Assembly: GCA_013407085.1 (NCBI GenBank)
Contig: JACCGJ010004942.1
Location: forward strand, 1 to 64,000
DNA length: 64,000 bases
Reading direction: 5' to 3'
Source of the DNA: Atriophallophorus winterbourni
Lineage: Eukaryota; Platyhelminthes; Trematoda; Plagiorchiida; Microphallidae
In this document: piece by piece, positions 10,985 to 22,816 of the stretch
Position numbering within the stretch: the stretch's first letter is position 1
Layout of the letters: each line of letters begins with the position of its first letter
Notes under the pieces: model-generated
Databases searched by the model: none
Seen by the model: the letters and a program-made list of their open reading frames with translations, nothing else
What the model was told of the DNA's origin: nothing
Position numbers and translations under genes: made by a program

Positions 10985-11845
10985 CGGTAACAGTTTCACG
11001 CTGACGGCGTGATCTACGATCAGCAGCCAAGAGCTTTATCTGCTTTCCACCATCGTGTACACGACTTTTCAAACAGTGCCTTCAAAGTGAGACTTTAACA
11101 GCAAGTTTGTGCCAACTTGTATGGTTAACCTCAATAGCTTTTTAGGCTGAATCCTGACTTTAACTCAACATTGATCTGATCTTTTGGAGCACAACAATTT
11201 TTCATTCTGCACAGAAGAACCATAATATTCTTGATGTTTTATCGGGGTAAACATCATAACTACAATTTATCTTCCCGTACGGAAGCCACGCTGAGATTCA
11301 GAATAATGTATATCAGCTACAACGTGTAGCCGGATCTGTAAGACTTCAGCAAACAATAACCCCCCAAGATTTAGAAGATAATTTCCACTGTAATGTTTGC
11401 AGTCGCCTCGATTAGCCTCATCATTGGTGACTTGCATCCCTTATGGGAAACATTGTACCTGTCAGCTATGAGAAACCATCTATGAAGTGTCTGTTTTAAA
11501 GCTGTTCTACAGTATTTGATAACCTCAGGCAGAATTTCGTCGTCACCAGAGATCTTGCCATCTGCTAAGCTGTTGATTACTCTGATGAGTTCAACGTGAG
11601 TACATGGATTATTTAGGCGTTCATGAGTTGGTAAACGCTCAACATTTTGTAGTGCATGCGATGAAACGGTGCTGTCCCTAGAGTAGAGAAAGGAGAAGTG
11701 CTTTACCCATCTTTCCATCTGTTGAGTTTTGTCGACGATCTGGCTACCAGACAGTGACATATTGGTAGCTTTTATAAGTTTTTTTACGAAAAATGTCTCT
11801 TTTGATACCATCATATATACCGTGAAAATTACCATAATTCGAAGT
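10985..11845 (-). pseudogene. RTE-A LINE, mirror of 5345-6240
   Basis: Frame 11835-11371 (minus, 154 residues) carries KKLIKATNMSLSGSQ, QQMERWVKHFSFLYSR, LIRVINSLADGKISGDDEIL and PEVIKYCRTALKQTLHRW. These are the linker and first RT motifs of RTE-like LINEs (the GKA.G.D..P.E block is degenerate). Beyond 11370 it jumps to C-terminal sequence, so the RT core is missing here too, as in the left arm. It is better preserved than its mirror. Confidence 0.8.
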
Positions 11846-14280
11846 AATTCAAAGTAATTTATAGTTTTATTGGTCTCAAATGCAAATACTTTACAATAAC
11901 CATAGATTAGAAATATCGCGAATGAATGAAAATAAAACGCTGTTTTTTTTCAATATGGAAAGTCAGCTTATGTTGTGAGGTGCGAGGTTGGATTTGGTCA
12001 CCATATACTTGGCAAGTTCAACCTTGATGTGTTCAGGCTGGATGCACTAATGATATGTGGGGGGTGAGAGTTTTTCATGAAACAATGTCGGACAGCGAAA
12101 CGAAATTTACACAATTTGATTTAGAGTGTGGAATATTTAACTTGTAGCTATGAGATCAGCTACCACGTGCTTCGTGCCGATGGAGCAGGTGTTCAAGTGG
12201 GCGACTCACTCTGTACAGAATGCTAAACAGCAAGATCAAATCACTGCAGACACGGCAGTACGAAAAGTCAAATAGGTTCAGAGATCCAATCCTCTACTCT
12301 TATGGCCTGACCGCTCCGCACTTTTGCAGCGAGGTGGTATACGCGTTGCTGCAAGGCCATGTCCTTTTGTAACCATGAGGACAATGCTTGAACAGCGTAC
12401 TCCATTTTTGGCCGGATATTGGTGTTATTTAGTTGGGAGTACCTGATTTGTGAAAATCCTGAACATTCCTCTGAGCAGTGCCATGGTTTGGCCGGAATTT
12501 TCGTCTAACACCGGACACCGTCATGAAAACGTCTAATTACTGATAATCCACACCACCAGGGCTATCTATTCTATAAGCCATAAAAGTGGATGAGATCACA
12601 ACAATTATGTGAATTCAAATGATATGCTGACTTCTAACGCTACCTATTTCAAATGTTGAATGATAAAGAGTTTCGTAAGGACAACGTATGAAGTGCATCA
12701 ATATCATTTGTAGAATTTGACAATCTTCAATTGTGCGCACGCTAGTTCAAACTTAGATGTCATGGGCAAATAAAATGTGTTTACTGGGTACGTTTACATG
12801 CATACCTTCCGCGTACATAATAAAGAATATTGGCCCCAAGACTAAGTCTCGAGGTACGCCATTTGTAACTTCTACTGGGCTGAATTTTGTTCCATCAACT
12901 CACACCCTGATTACTCTTCTTGCCAGGTAAACATATATCCAGGCAAATAATCTGTCACACATCTTGAGCTGGAAAAATTTATGTAGTAGTATGCTGTGGT
13001 TAACATGGTCAAAGGCTTGATGCATATCCAGGTAAGAAGCATGTATAGCGTATACAATACCATGGATCGGGTGGATCTATTAGAATTTTATGACCAAAAT
13101 GGCGCTGTGCTATGGAAATAATCTTATTTTGTTCCTAATGTTTGATAAGTTCATCAGCAACAAATGGTTTTAGAAGTTGAGAGACAACTGATCTGTAGTT
13201 AGACACACCAGATCGTCACCAACTTTGTATATCTGTGTGATTACTTAACTTTTCCAGTCAATATGAATGTTGATGCAATTCAATGATGATACATTGACAA
13301 CACTACGAAATGTTGTATTTACACCAGTAGCTTCATCAAGTAACTCTTAGTCTTCATGGCGATAAATTTTTATGTGGTAATTTGTGATCTGAATGCGGGC
13401 ATAACATATCATAAGCGCTCGTTTTGGTAGAACAATCTAGAGCAGAATTAGGCGTGTTAATTAGCGGCTTAGAGAGCCTTAGATATATTTCCGTATATGG
13501 CAAGTAATGCTGAAACGCCTGGCTTAACCGTGGTCTTACTGTTTGAGTTTTGATCCATTTTATACATCAGATTGATATGATACTTTTCTCTAAACATTTT
13601 GAGAGCTATAGGACATTGTTCCTAAGCAAACGATAGGGTTTCCAGGATTTAGATTTTGCATGCAGCACAGTATTTCACATGCATACATTTCCGTCTTCGA
13701 ATTCTTATCTCGAATTGTAATTTTTGTTTTCAGATTTTCAAAGTCAACAACAGCAGTTTCGATGACCAGCATTGTTACACATTTGTTAATCAGTCCGTTT
13801 TTGAATCACCATTGATAATGAAATCGTATCTATTTTTCCTCACATTTTCTGATCGTAACTACCTTTTTTCGCTTCGAATATATAGTCTCAAACAATGACT
13901 ACACGATCGGTCATTCCAAGTGGTGCTTCCTAGTGTATATCATCGATGACATTTAATCGTTCTTTTGAACAAGATTAAGTATGGACGGTGTGATTGCGCA
14001 TCGTAAGCGAGTCCAACTTCATATGCGGTTTAATAAAGAACTTCTGTTCAACATTTCGTAGAATAAATGATCAAAAGAATTCACCGATGAAATCTCGCTT
14101 TTCACCAAATGTATCGTCGTCGTAGCGCTAACAAAACTTTGGATTATTCCCTTGATTTCAAAGGGCCTTGTTTTGTAAGTTCTACTCTCGCCTATATACA
14201 AGTAGTGAAGATATTTGTGCAAGCACTTCTTTTTATGTATATAATTTCCGAATAAATAAAACGTGGTTCATGGTCCATCA
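11846..14280 (-). pseudogene. CR1-A LINE with RT domain (right-arm copy)
   Basis: On the minus strand the RT domain can be followed in broken frames. Around 13270-13090 come an I.IDWKS-like motif, LLKPFVADELIKH and NKIISIAQRHFGH. At 13050-12960 comes YAIHASYLDMHQAFDHVNHSILLHK (motif A). Around 12900-12780 come the LGP.FF block and FAHDI, where the normal catalytic pair is Asp-Asp and here reads His-Asp. The thumb and C-terminus follow at 12450-12030, with the 3' terminal repeats near 11850. The copy is inactive. Sequence from 13500 to 14280 is less certain but is collinear with the left arm. Confidence 0.75.
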
Positions 14281-14749
14281 AAAAGACTGGCCATTGTCAA
14301 TTTGCTTGACGCCTAAATTTGTGTGATCTGATTAATCAGCATCGGATTCCAGTCAGCATCTAGTGTTTCGTAACAAATTTGTCGCATCCACACTCGTGAA
14401 CGTAGTAGTTACTTATAAGATAACCATTATTTCATTGTTCCAGCTTGTTAGCGAATTCAGGCGTACTATCTAGATGAAAGGAGCGGTATTGTCGACTACA
14501 CGATCGTTGCAAAAATATTCAAATGAATTGCAGTTTCATAGCTAGTTTTCACACCTGTACGTAAATGCATATACATGCCGTATGCTCCATCATAACATCG
14601 ATGGCAATGTTGTTCGGGCTTGTGTTCACACGATACTTTGACACACTGGATAATTTTCGCTGTAGTCCATGTGGGAACATGCATGTCAATTTGTTATGTG
14701 TGATGAAGGTATAATTCTGGCCGTAGGATTTATCGTTATTTGGTGCTAA

Positions 14750-16620
14750 CGGGTATATTATTGTTTTGTGGCCATCGAAATTCATTGCACATAAACCGCT
14801 GTGAGGCCGACCTGCACACCACGGTTAATAATGTGCGAAACCATCTTGATGTGAACCGTAACAAGGAAAGGATTTCGTTAGCTACAATGTCAACGTAGTC
14901 AATGATAGCTTTATTGAACTTGTAACAAATTTGACAATTGTATCAATATGGTAAATTTTAGTGTTATCAGTTTCTTTTCAAATTCGTTTCTTCATTACGA
15001 TCATTTCGAGACAATCTTCTGTCTATTTTCAACTGATTATATTTATGTGTTATAGTATTTTCATACTGATTACTAATTATATTCAAAAACGGAAACGTGA
15101 TATTTCAATTAAAGACGGAGATTGTGCACTTTATAGCGTCGGTCCTTGATAAATGAGTTGCCATCACTTCTGTGAATTGCATGATGCTGCATCTTTGCAA
15201 ATCTCTGTATCACACACGTGATCTCGTCTGTACTACCAGAGGATGGATCTAGGTGTCTGAGAGTCAAGTAACGTCACAAACTGACTGTATCGCTAAAAAA
15301 TGAACAATATAACCTGTCGTATTTTGCGTACGCAAGAAAGGAACATCGACAGTTTCTCGCCCGAAGTCTGGGTGCGTCTTGTTAAGGAGAATTCGATCGA
15401 TGTCTGGACACCATTGCCGAAGTAAGATGATGAATTATTTGACAGGATTTATCATCGTGCGACCATATTGGTCGCTGATACGAAAATTAGCTTTTCGATC
15501 AACGAATGTCGAAAGTTGAACTGCATCATCCAACCATACATCGGCTATGGTGTAACCTTATAGTGAAATTTAGAATTATGCAGAATGAAAATCATCATCC
15601 AGACAATTAATGAACTCCAGTAACTGACTAGAACACGATATCATTCAAATGCTTTAAGCGCCACACTTTCTCGATCGGATGTTCGTCGTTATTATTTCTT
15701 AGTTTGAATTTGGTCCACTTTTAACGTATTACCCGAAGCAATCATTTCCTCAGAATCGGCTGAAGTTTCTGCTTTTAAGCCCGATGATTACAGGACGAAC
15801 CATGCAGTATGTGACTGTCCATATTAATTCTTGGAAGAATATAAAATTTTACTATATATACCTAATAATCATGTAGTTTTGTGTTAAAATTATTACTGTC
15901 TGAATTCTATGTTATGAGCATAGAGAAACAATTGTGTGATGCCGACTTGCTAATCCGAATTTGTTACAATAAAATGTATAGATCAGAATACTTAGCCTTT
16001 AGGAGTACTACTGATGTTGTATTATTAATTCAAATATTTGTTATTTGGGTTTAAATGGGTAAATTGTTGTTTTGTGGCTAGCGAAGATCATTGCACACAC
16101 ACCGTTGTAATGATGACTTGCACAACACTGTTAATAATGTGCGAGACCATCTTGATGCGAAACGTAATGATAGAAGGATTTTTTTAGCTGCTATGTCAAT
16201 GCCGCCAATGACATCCGTATTGAGCTTATAACAAATTTTGCATTTGTATCATGTTAATAAATGTTTGGGCCATTAGTTTCATTTCAATCACGTTTCATTG
16301 TAAAGTCTCCTCGATTAGTTCCAGACATTCTTCTGTATATTGTCAACTGATTATGTGTTATTGTAATTTCATAATGTTTGCTGAGGTTATTCAAATAAGG
16401 AAAAGTATTAGGTCAATTATTGAAGGAAATTGTGCACTTCATGGCGTTGGTCCCTTATGAATGAGTTGCTGCACCCCCACAAATCGATGCATCACACTCG
16501 TCATCTCGTTTTCACTACCACAGAAAAAAAACTAGGTGTCTGGAAGTAATGAAACCTCACAACAGGACTGTATCGCGAAAAATGAATAATATTACCTGTC
16601 GTATGTTGCGTGTGCCGTTC
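14750..16620 (+). repeat. 1.3-kb duplicated segment within the right arm
   Basis: The run from TTGTTTTGTGGCCATCGAA (about 14760) to the AACCTGTCGTATTTTGCG block (about 15330) recurs, diverged, from about 16067 to 16600. The offset is about 1307 bases. Shared words include TTAATAATGTGCGA.ACCATCTTGATG and GTGCACTT.ATAGCG/GCGTTGGTCC. The left arm has a single equivalent (about 2950-3540). The 15340-16040 linker has no recognised feature. Confidence 0.7.
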
Positions 16621-16829
16621 CTCACCCGTAACCTTACTTCGGATAATTAAATACCAGTTTACTGCATTAATCTCACCGCAAAAATCAAAATATAACAGCA
16701 AGATATTCATTTTTGAAAACTAATTCTTTCGGTATACAACTGGTTGCAATCAAAACAGTCAATTGTGATACGATTTTTAAGGATTCATCGAAGATTAATT
16801 AGACAATAATGTGAAAATTGAGTGCACGA

Positions 16830-17340
16830 GGCGTACAATAAAAATAGTAATTTGAATGACAATGAAATAAAGATAAATTGTCAATATTCACGAAGTATTA
16901 ATGGTATAAGTCAATAATTTAAAAATTGAGTGGACGAGGCGTACGCTACAACACGTAATTTGTATGACCACGAAATAACGATAAATGGTCAATATTCACG
17001 AAGTATTAATGTTATAAGTCAATAATTGAAAATTGAGTGCACGAGGCGTACAATAAAAATAGTAATTTGAATGACAATGAAATAAAGATAAATTGTCAAT
17101 ATTCACGAAGTATTAATGGTATAAGTCAATAATTTAAAAATTGAGTGGACGAGGCGTACGCTACAACACGTAATTTGTATGACCACGAAATAACGATAAA
17201 TGGTCAATATTCACGAAGTATTAATGTTATAAGTCAATAATTTGAAAATTGAGTGCACGAGGCGTAATCAACCATTATTAATTCGTATGACAACGAAATA
17301 AAGATAAATTGTCAATATTCACGAAGTGGTAATGGTATTA
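16830..17340. repeat. 108-bp satellite in a two-unit higher-order pattern
   Basis: Unit landmarks (g.tataagtcaat) fall at 16903, 17011, 17118 and 17226, with a fifth at 17334, so spacing is 108, 107, 108 and 108. Two unit types alternate: type A with aaaaatagtaatttgaatgac and type B with ctacaacacgtaatttgtatg. The A-B pair at about 16830-17044 is followed by a second A-B pair identical apart from one T. The last unit is different. This is the inverted counterpart of 2341-2772. Confidence 0.95.
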
Positions 17341-17749
17341 GATTGTTTGATATTCCTCAAAGCATCCTTTACTGCAACAGTTTCCGTAGAATAAGAGATA
17401 TGAAAAGCAAACTCATTTCATCGATAGGCTTGGCTGCAAAATAGAACAGTAAAGTGTTTTTATAATTCAAAATAGGAATATATATTAAGGAATTCTGCGC
17501 AGCTTACATTGCTAATAAATTTACATTCATAAATGTGGTCAACCGAGTTTTCCAAAGTATATTCAATAAATGAAGTGTGTATAATAATGTGCATAAGACA
17601 ACCGAGTACCCGGAATATTGTTTTTTTCGTTTACCTCATCTCAAATCTCAAAACGTTTAATTACTTCTAACCGTCAAATTTTTTCCATTTTCTCACGTGA
17701 GATGTTGCGTTTCGCTTACTTGTGATCTGATAGTTTTCAACAACCCATT

Positions 17750-18100
17750 TTTATCACTCAATTAGCAAATCAAGACACATTTTCGCGATCTTTGACGTAG
17801 CGTGGATGGACAATGTAATAAAAGCCGAAGTGCGTCCTAAACCTGGTCTACGGAGCATGTTCACCCTAGTACTCTACTCTATGGCGAGCGAATAAGCAAA
17901 CAACACTTGAGGTAGAAAGACGTTCGCAAAATACATATGAAAGTTCTTGACTCTATGCCTTGTGAAGAATCGTTCTCGACCGCTCAATTTGAAGGCAATG
18001 TGTAGAGCTTTTTCCGCAAGAACGGGGAAACCTGATACCATTCTCCGCTGGTAATTCGAGATAGCACATCCAGTACGCAACATGCGACGGTTGTTCGAGA
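17750..18100 (+). pseudogene. RTE-A LINE fragment, mirror of 1660-1900
   Basis: This carries the same C-terminal blocks as the left-arm copy, in the opposite orientation. It is highly decayed. The antisense frame 18104-17874 stays open and matches the left-arm frame at 1569-1766, but I see no independent sign that it is a gene. Confidence 0.5.
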
Positions 18101-18714
18101 TCAATTATAGATGTCAGCACTGCAGGTGACGCAATGCGTTTAATTGAGCGAATTTTAAATGAAAGATGTATCCGTATACTTTTATTTATTTCCATTGTTT
18201 ACGCTTTCTGGTAGTTATTTCAACAACAGATCGCTGCATCTCCACTTCAACTATATTTCATTACGTTACTGTTTAAGTAGTAAGTAAAACTGGACTGTTT
18301 ATACCGCGTGTTACTTACGTTAGTACAATTTAAAGTGCTACATTCGTCATTTTGTTTTAAATGCTTACACCCGATTGTGCATTGCTCGAGTAAAACTATA
18401 ACTCATTTATAAGGACATAGTATTGTGTAGATATCAACAAACTGACGAAATTGACAACGTACCAGAAAATGCTGCAGACTCCTTCTTTGTCGTAGGTGTT
18501 GTCCCTTCTGAAAATTGATTTTAAATTTTGATAAACATTTTATGTTTAATTAGCAGAATATCATAATGTCTGATATGATTGATTACTGAACAATTTCGGT
18601 TAAGTTATAAATGAAAAATAGATTTGATGTGAGTAGAAAATTCCATCGTTTTTTTGAGAAAATGTCTAACTTATAACTGCGCAGCAATATAAAGCGTTAA
18701 AAATGCTATTATCT

Positions 18715-18970
18715 AGAAGCTTCTCTGTACGGCATGGAAACCTGGAACACCAACGCAAGATACACACAGAGCTGAATGCTTTTCATCGAAAAAGCATCCG
18801 TCGTATCTTGAACATATCGTGGGTAGACAGAGTGATTAATGCTGAAGTGGCTTGGTCATATCTACAGAATGGATAATTGTCGTATTCCGAAATATCTACT
18901 TTATGGTAAGTTGCAATCAGGAATTCCAACATTAGGCAGTCACACTCGCCAAAGGGATATGAAATCTTTT
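18715..18970 (+). pseudogene. RTE-A LINE fragment, mirror of 708-975
   Basis: Plus-strand frames read ..LYGMETWNTNARYTQ, then LNAFHRKSIRRILNISW and LKWLGHIYRMDNCRIPK, then a piece ending with KRDMKS at about 18965. It is nearly identical to the left-arm copy over 708-975 and stops where the tandem array starts. Confidence 0.75.
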
Positions 18971-21500
18971 ATATACCGTCGGTTTTATTTGTCGGTTTAT
19001 TTTTAGTTATTATTATAATTAAAATTCTAAACTCGAAGACAAATTTTAAAGATAATCTTCGCTTAATGGAATCGACGAATATAGAGAATATATGTCTTCA
19101 GTGCGAATTCGGTATGTTTTATTTTAAAGTTGAACAAAATAGTATCATGCAACCCCACAATTCTATCAATGATACAGGAAATCTTACCTTCACATTTAGA
19201 CTTTTAAGCCTCTGTTTTCAGGGATCTCACAGCGAACCACGATGGTTCGTTGTACAAACCTTATTAAACAATGTCTTCAAAGTGTTACTCTGTGTACCAC
19301 TTTTCCGCTGCTACAAACTCACACCACCTGATATTACTTTTTCTACTTGATGAAGCCAAACAAGCAGAAACCGGTTTTGGTGTTCAAGTGCCGGTGATAA
19401 TGTATTTTCGTTTTACTGTTCATTTCTGCATTTAACATATGGTATCCAAAAATAATCTTAGTGACCCAGGAACAAGATGTTCAATCTTGATAAAAACTCA
19501 CTTGGAACTGGAACTGTAGCTTGAGTCGTCGTTGTTGTGGTAGTTGTGGCTAAAATTTATTCATATATATACCGTCAGTTTTATTTTTCGGTTTATTTTT
19601 AGCTATTATAATAGTTGAAATTGTAATCTCAAGGACACAAATTTTTGAGATAAACTTCGCTTAATTGAATCGACGAATTAAGAGAATATATGTCTTCCGT
19701 GCGAATTCGGTATGTTTTATTTTAAAGTTGAACAAAATAGTATCCATGCAACCCCGCAATACTAACAATGATACAGGAAATGGTAAATGTATTCAATACA
19801 CAATCCTAAGTGATACGATGACTTAATTATTGTACAAATCTCTAAACATCATCATTTTGGGCTCTGGTGTAATTATTGGCGAATTGACGTCAGTAGCAGA
19901 AATATTGATTATTATAATGTGAATTTTGTTAGAAAATCAATAGAATTCAATCGATTGTTTCACGCATTTCAAAGTGTGATATCCATGTTTTCAAGATTAT
20001 GTAGTTTCACATATTACAATCCATTAGATAATACAAAGTATCGCACAATTCTCCGCTACGTTCGAAAACATAACATTTAGAATTATGAGAATTTTTATTT
20101 TGGCTGCATTTGCGATTGATCATTATGTTAAAATATCTACACGGCTTGTTCACTCCACTGTGACAGCGCCGAGTGTTGTAGATGCAAATTGCTGTATTCA
20201 TGCCTGCTATCTTGACCTTTCTAAATCTCTCGACATAGTCGATCTCAATTTAATCTTGAACAAGCTACAGAAACAGGGTATTGTTCAAAAATTATATGGA
20301 TGGATTCTTGATTACCTCATCAACAGATACATCAGAGTACGTGTGATTGGCCAATTATCTAAGCAACCAGATGTTACCAGTGGTGTTCGGAAGGATCGTA
20401 CTTAAATAATAATAATATCCATCTTTGATAAACACATTTAGACTTTTAAGCCACTGTTTATCAGGGTTCTTACAACAAATTATGATGTTAAAAACAGAAT
20501 CACAAAGTGATTCTTGCTTAGGTAAGCAAGGCGATGCTAAAACAACGGCGTTGCTGACATCCTCATGGGTAGTTGTACCAACCTCAAAAAAACAATGACT
20601 TCAAAGTGTAACTGTGTGTACCACTTTTCCGCTGTTGCAAACTCACCGCACCTGATATTACGTTTTCTACTCGATGAAGCCAAACAAGCAGAAACCGGTT
20701 ATGGTGTTCACGTGCCGGTGATAATGTATTTTCGTTTTACTGTTCATTTCTGCATTTAACATATGGTATCCAAAAATAATCTTAGTCACCCAGGAACAAA
20801 ATGTTTAATCTTGATAAAAACTCACTTGGAACTGGAACTGTAGCTTGAGTCGTTGTTGTTGTGGTAGTTGTGGCTAAAATTAAATCATATATATACCGTT
20901 AGTTTTATTTTTCGGTTTATTTTAGCTATTAAAATAGTTAAAATTGTAATCTCAAGGACACAAATTTTTGAGATACACTTCGCTTAATTGAATCGACGAA
21001 TTAAGAGAATATATGTCTTTCGTGCGAATTCGGTATGTTTTATTTCAAAGTTGAACAAAATAATATCCATGCAACCCCACAATTCTTTCTATGATACATG
21101 AAATGTTACCTTTATTTTATACATAATTCCTAAGTGATATGATGACACAATCATTGAACAACATTCATAAACATCAGCATTTTTGAGTACCGGTGTGATC
21201 ATTAACGAAATGATGTTATTAGCAGAAATAGTGGATATTATAATTTGAATTATGTTTAAAAAATCATTCGAATAACGCCATTGAATTCATTCCGTTTATT
21301 TCACGCATCTTTAAGTGTGATGTCTACATTTTCAACATTATGTAGCTTCACATACCACAAGACAATATATAATTAAGATAATGCACAATTCTCCGCAACG
21401 CTCGATGATATAACATTTAGAAATATGAGCATTTTTTAACTTCGCTGCATTTACGACATCTCATTAACTTACAACGTCTGCACGACATGTTCACCCCTCC
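18971..21500. repeat. Three-copy tandem array starting atataccgt
   Basis: Copies start at 18971, 19567 and 20891. Copy 2 is 1324 bases, copy 1 is 596 and copy 3 is cut off near 21500. Copies 2 and 3 match through their first 610 bases. Copy 1 lacks the middle 640 bases (the equivalent of 19790-20420) but has the final part that copy 2 also has, ending in gttgttgtggtagttgtggc. The final part of copies 1 and 2 holds a hammerhead-like motif (19350-19390 and 20670-20712, plus strand). Copy 2 contains an RT fragment at 20085-20405. Confidence 0.85.
20085..20405 (+). pseudogene. CR1-B LINE reverse transcriptase fragment
   Basis: This is a 106-residue open frame. Residues 40-106 contain CCIHACYLDLSKSLDIVDLN (motif A; the catalytic Asp of YLDLSK is present), LNKLQKQGI, LDYLINRYIRV and QPDVTSGVRKD (motif B start; the usual SGVPQGS is altered). 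The first 40 residues show no LINE pattern and are shared tandem-array sequence. No YxDD motif is present. It lies inside copy 2 of the tandem array; the corresponding part of copy 3 is cut off near 21500. Confidence 0.75.
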
Positions 21501-21509
21501 CTGGCAGCA

Positions 21510-21920
21510 CCGTTTACTCTCGGTGGGTCCTGTGTACAGAACGAATAACGTTCGTATTCCAAAAACGTTTCTCTTTGGGGTTTTTGAAGTCATTTACTCT
21601 ACATTCGGGAAGACCGCACTAGGGGTACAAACACGTTAGACCCTACGAGTTTGAAAGATTTTTTTCTAGACCAGTCACTTCGGAACCAACGAGCAAAGCG
21701 TTCTCCATAAAACCTATATAAACGAGATACTGCTCTCGGCTGGTACTACAAGTTCAACTCGTCAGGACGTAATTGCGTCCGATTGTTTGAGTACTAAGTC
21801 TAGCTGTGAACGCTGTGGCTGAAATGTTTTCTCTCGAATCGGACTTTTAGTCATTCAAAAAGCTGTGGAGCATAAAACGCAATGCGCAAATGATGTACAT
21901 CCGTGATCGACATCCATCAA
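21510..21920 (+). pseudogene. RTE-A LINE C-terminal fragment
   Basis: In broken plus-strand frames the sequence reads RIPKTFLFGEFE (about 21552-21590), then much degraded sequence, then CERCG.NVFSRIGLL (about 21806-21850), the zinc-finger-like tail. The end near 21900 has the family's GATGTACATCCGTGATCGACATC closing block. It interrupts copy 3 of the tandem array. Confidence 0.65.
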
Positions 21921-21964
21921 ATTACGCTTTCGACAAAAAATTTTATTTTCGACATTGAACTCAC

Positions 21965-22816
21965 TTGATTGAGCCACGGTATTTAGTGGCGTAGTTTGAG
22001 TGCAAGGGTGGGTTGCATCTGAAAAATGGATTTTATTGCAGAAAACGAATCGTTTATAGCACAAATCAGATTGCGTGAATGTTATATTTCCAAACACTCA
22101 CTGTCGGCTACTTCAATGTAATCGCTTGTTTCAAATGTATCCGAAGAATTTAATAATAATAGAATTGTCACCTGATCCGATGTGGGGTAAAAAGGTGCAC
22201 AATATCTATCCTTTCCCATTGTGGTCCATGCGGTATCAACGCATGGATTATCGATAAATATGTAAACTGGCTGCCCATATCTTTTAATCTGCAATGATGG
22301 AACGAAATTCAAAATGTCATCATAAGATGAATTGCGTAATTGATTTTCGATAAAATATTTCAAAACAATATGCAATAAACAGAACGTAGTCACCAAGTCG
22401 GTTCAGCATGTTGATCCCGAATAATCCAGCTTATGAATAGAAAATGAGTCGTAGAAGAAGTCAATTAAATTTACCCTTTCAGACGAGTATCTGATAGTTT
22501 TTGCACTTCTATTCGTGAGTCGTTGAACGTAAATGAATTTCATACAACGCTGAGTAATGGTAGACAAATTGAACCTTGGATTTTCCGCAGCCACAACCCG
22601 TCCACAATCGGCTATAATACAAAGGAAGTAATTCATGAAAACAACTTTCAAAAACAATCAGTTAGAGGATTTTTTGGAATATGTTTGTGAACCATCCCGT
22701 ATTTATAATGCGAAAAAATGTAAGTGCAATCGGTTAGGGCAGATTTTTGGTAACGTTTCACTTCTGACACAGAAGCTTCGTCAGACCAACGGTGATAGTC
22801 AGGACGGGGAACATGG
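21965..22816 (-). CDS. Candidate host gene segment: four exons with a CUB-like domain
   Basis: Proposed exons on the minus strand are 22816-22656, 22611-22394, 22288-22102 and 22018-21965. Splice borders are AATTAG/GTTTTT (weak donor), ATTATAG/GTGACT, ATTGCAG/GTGAGT and TTTTTCAG/GTGAGT. Phases agree: 2-1, 1-0, 0-1, 1-1. Introns would be 44, 105 and 83 bases, the first as short as schistosome micro-introns. Exons 2 and 3 together form a phase 1-1 cassette with DCGRVVAAENPRFNL..RC near the start, a hydrophobic VNLIDFF strand, and RYCAPFYPTSDQVTILLLLN near the end; that resembles a CUB domain, the extracellular fold built on two disulphides. Exon 4 is a Thr/Pro-rich linker (THPCTQTTPLNTVAQS). 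Exon 2 has one in-frame TGA shortly before its donor, so the copy is broken or the exon end is misjudged. The CUB call is tentative; no start or end of the gene is visible. Confidence 0.45.

Larger units (their letters stand above)
10670..18970 (-). repeat. Right arm of the large inverted repeat
   Basis: This is the reverse-complement partner of 708-6600, about 2.4 kb longer. The extra length is mainly a 1-kb RT-containing segment of CR1-A at about 13020-14065 and a 1.3-kb duplication (14750-15330 copied as 16040-16620). The arm ends abruptly at 18970, exactly where the tandem array starting atataccgt begins, so the outer end of this arm has been cut or replaced. Confidence 0.85.

Noticed and set aside
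22394..22430. The in-frame TGA as a selenocysteine codon
   Set aside because: There is no sign of a selenoprotein family or a SECIS-like structure; a disabling change or misjudged exon end is simpler.
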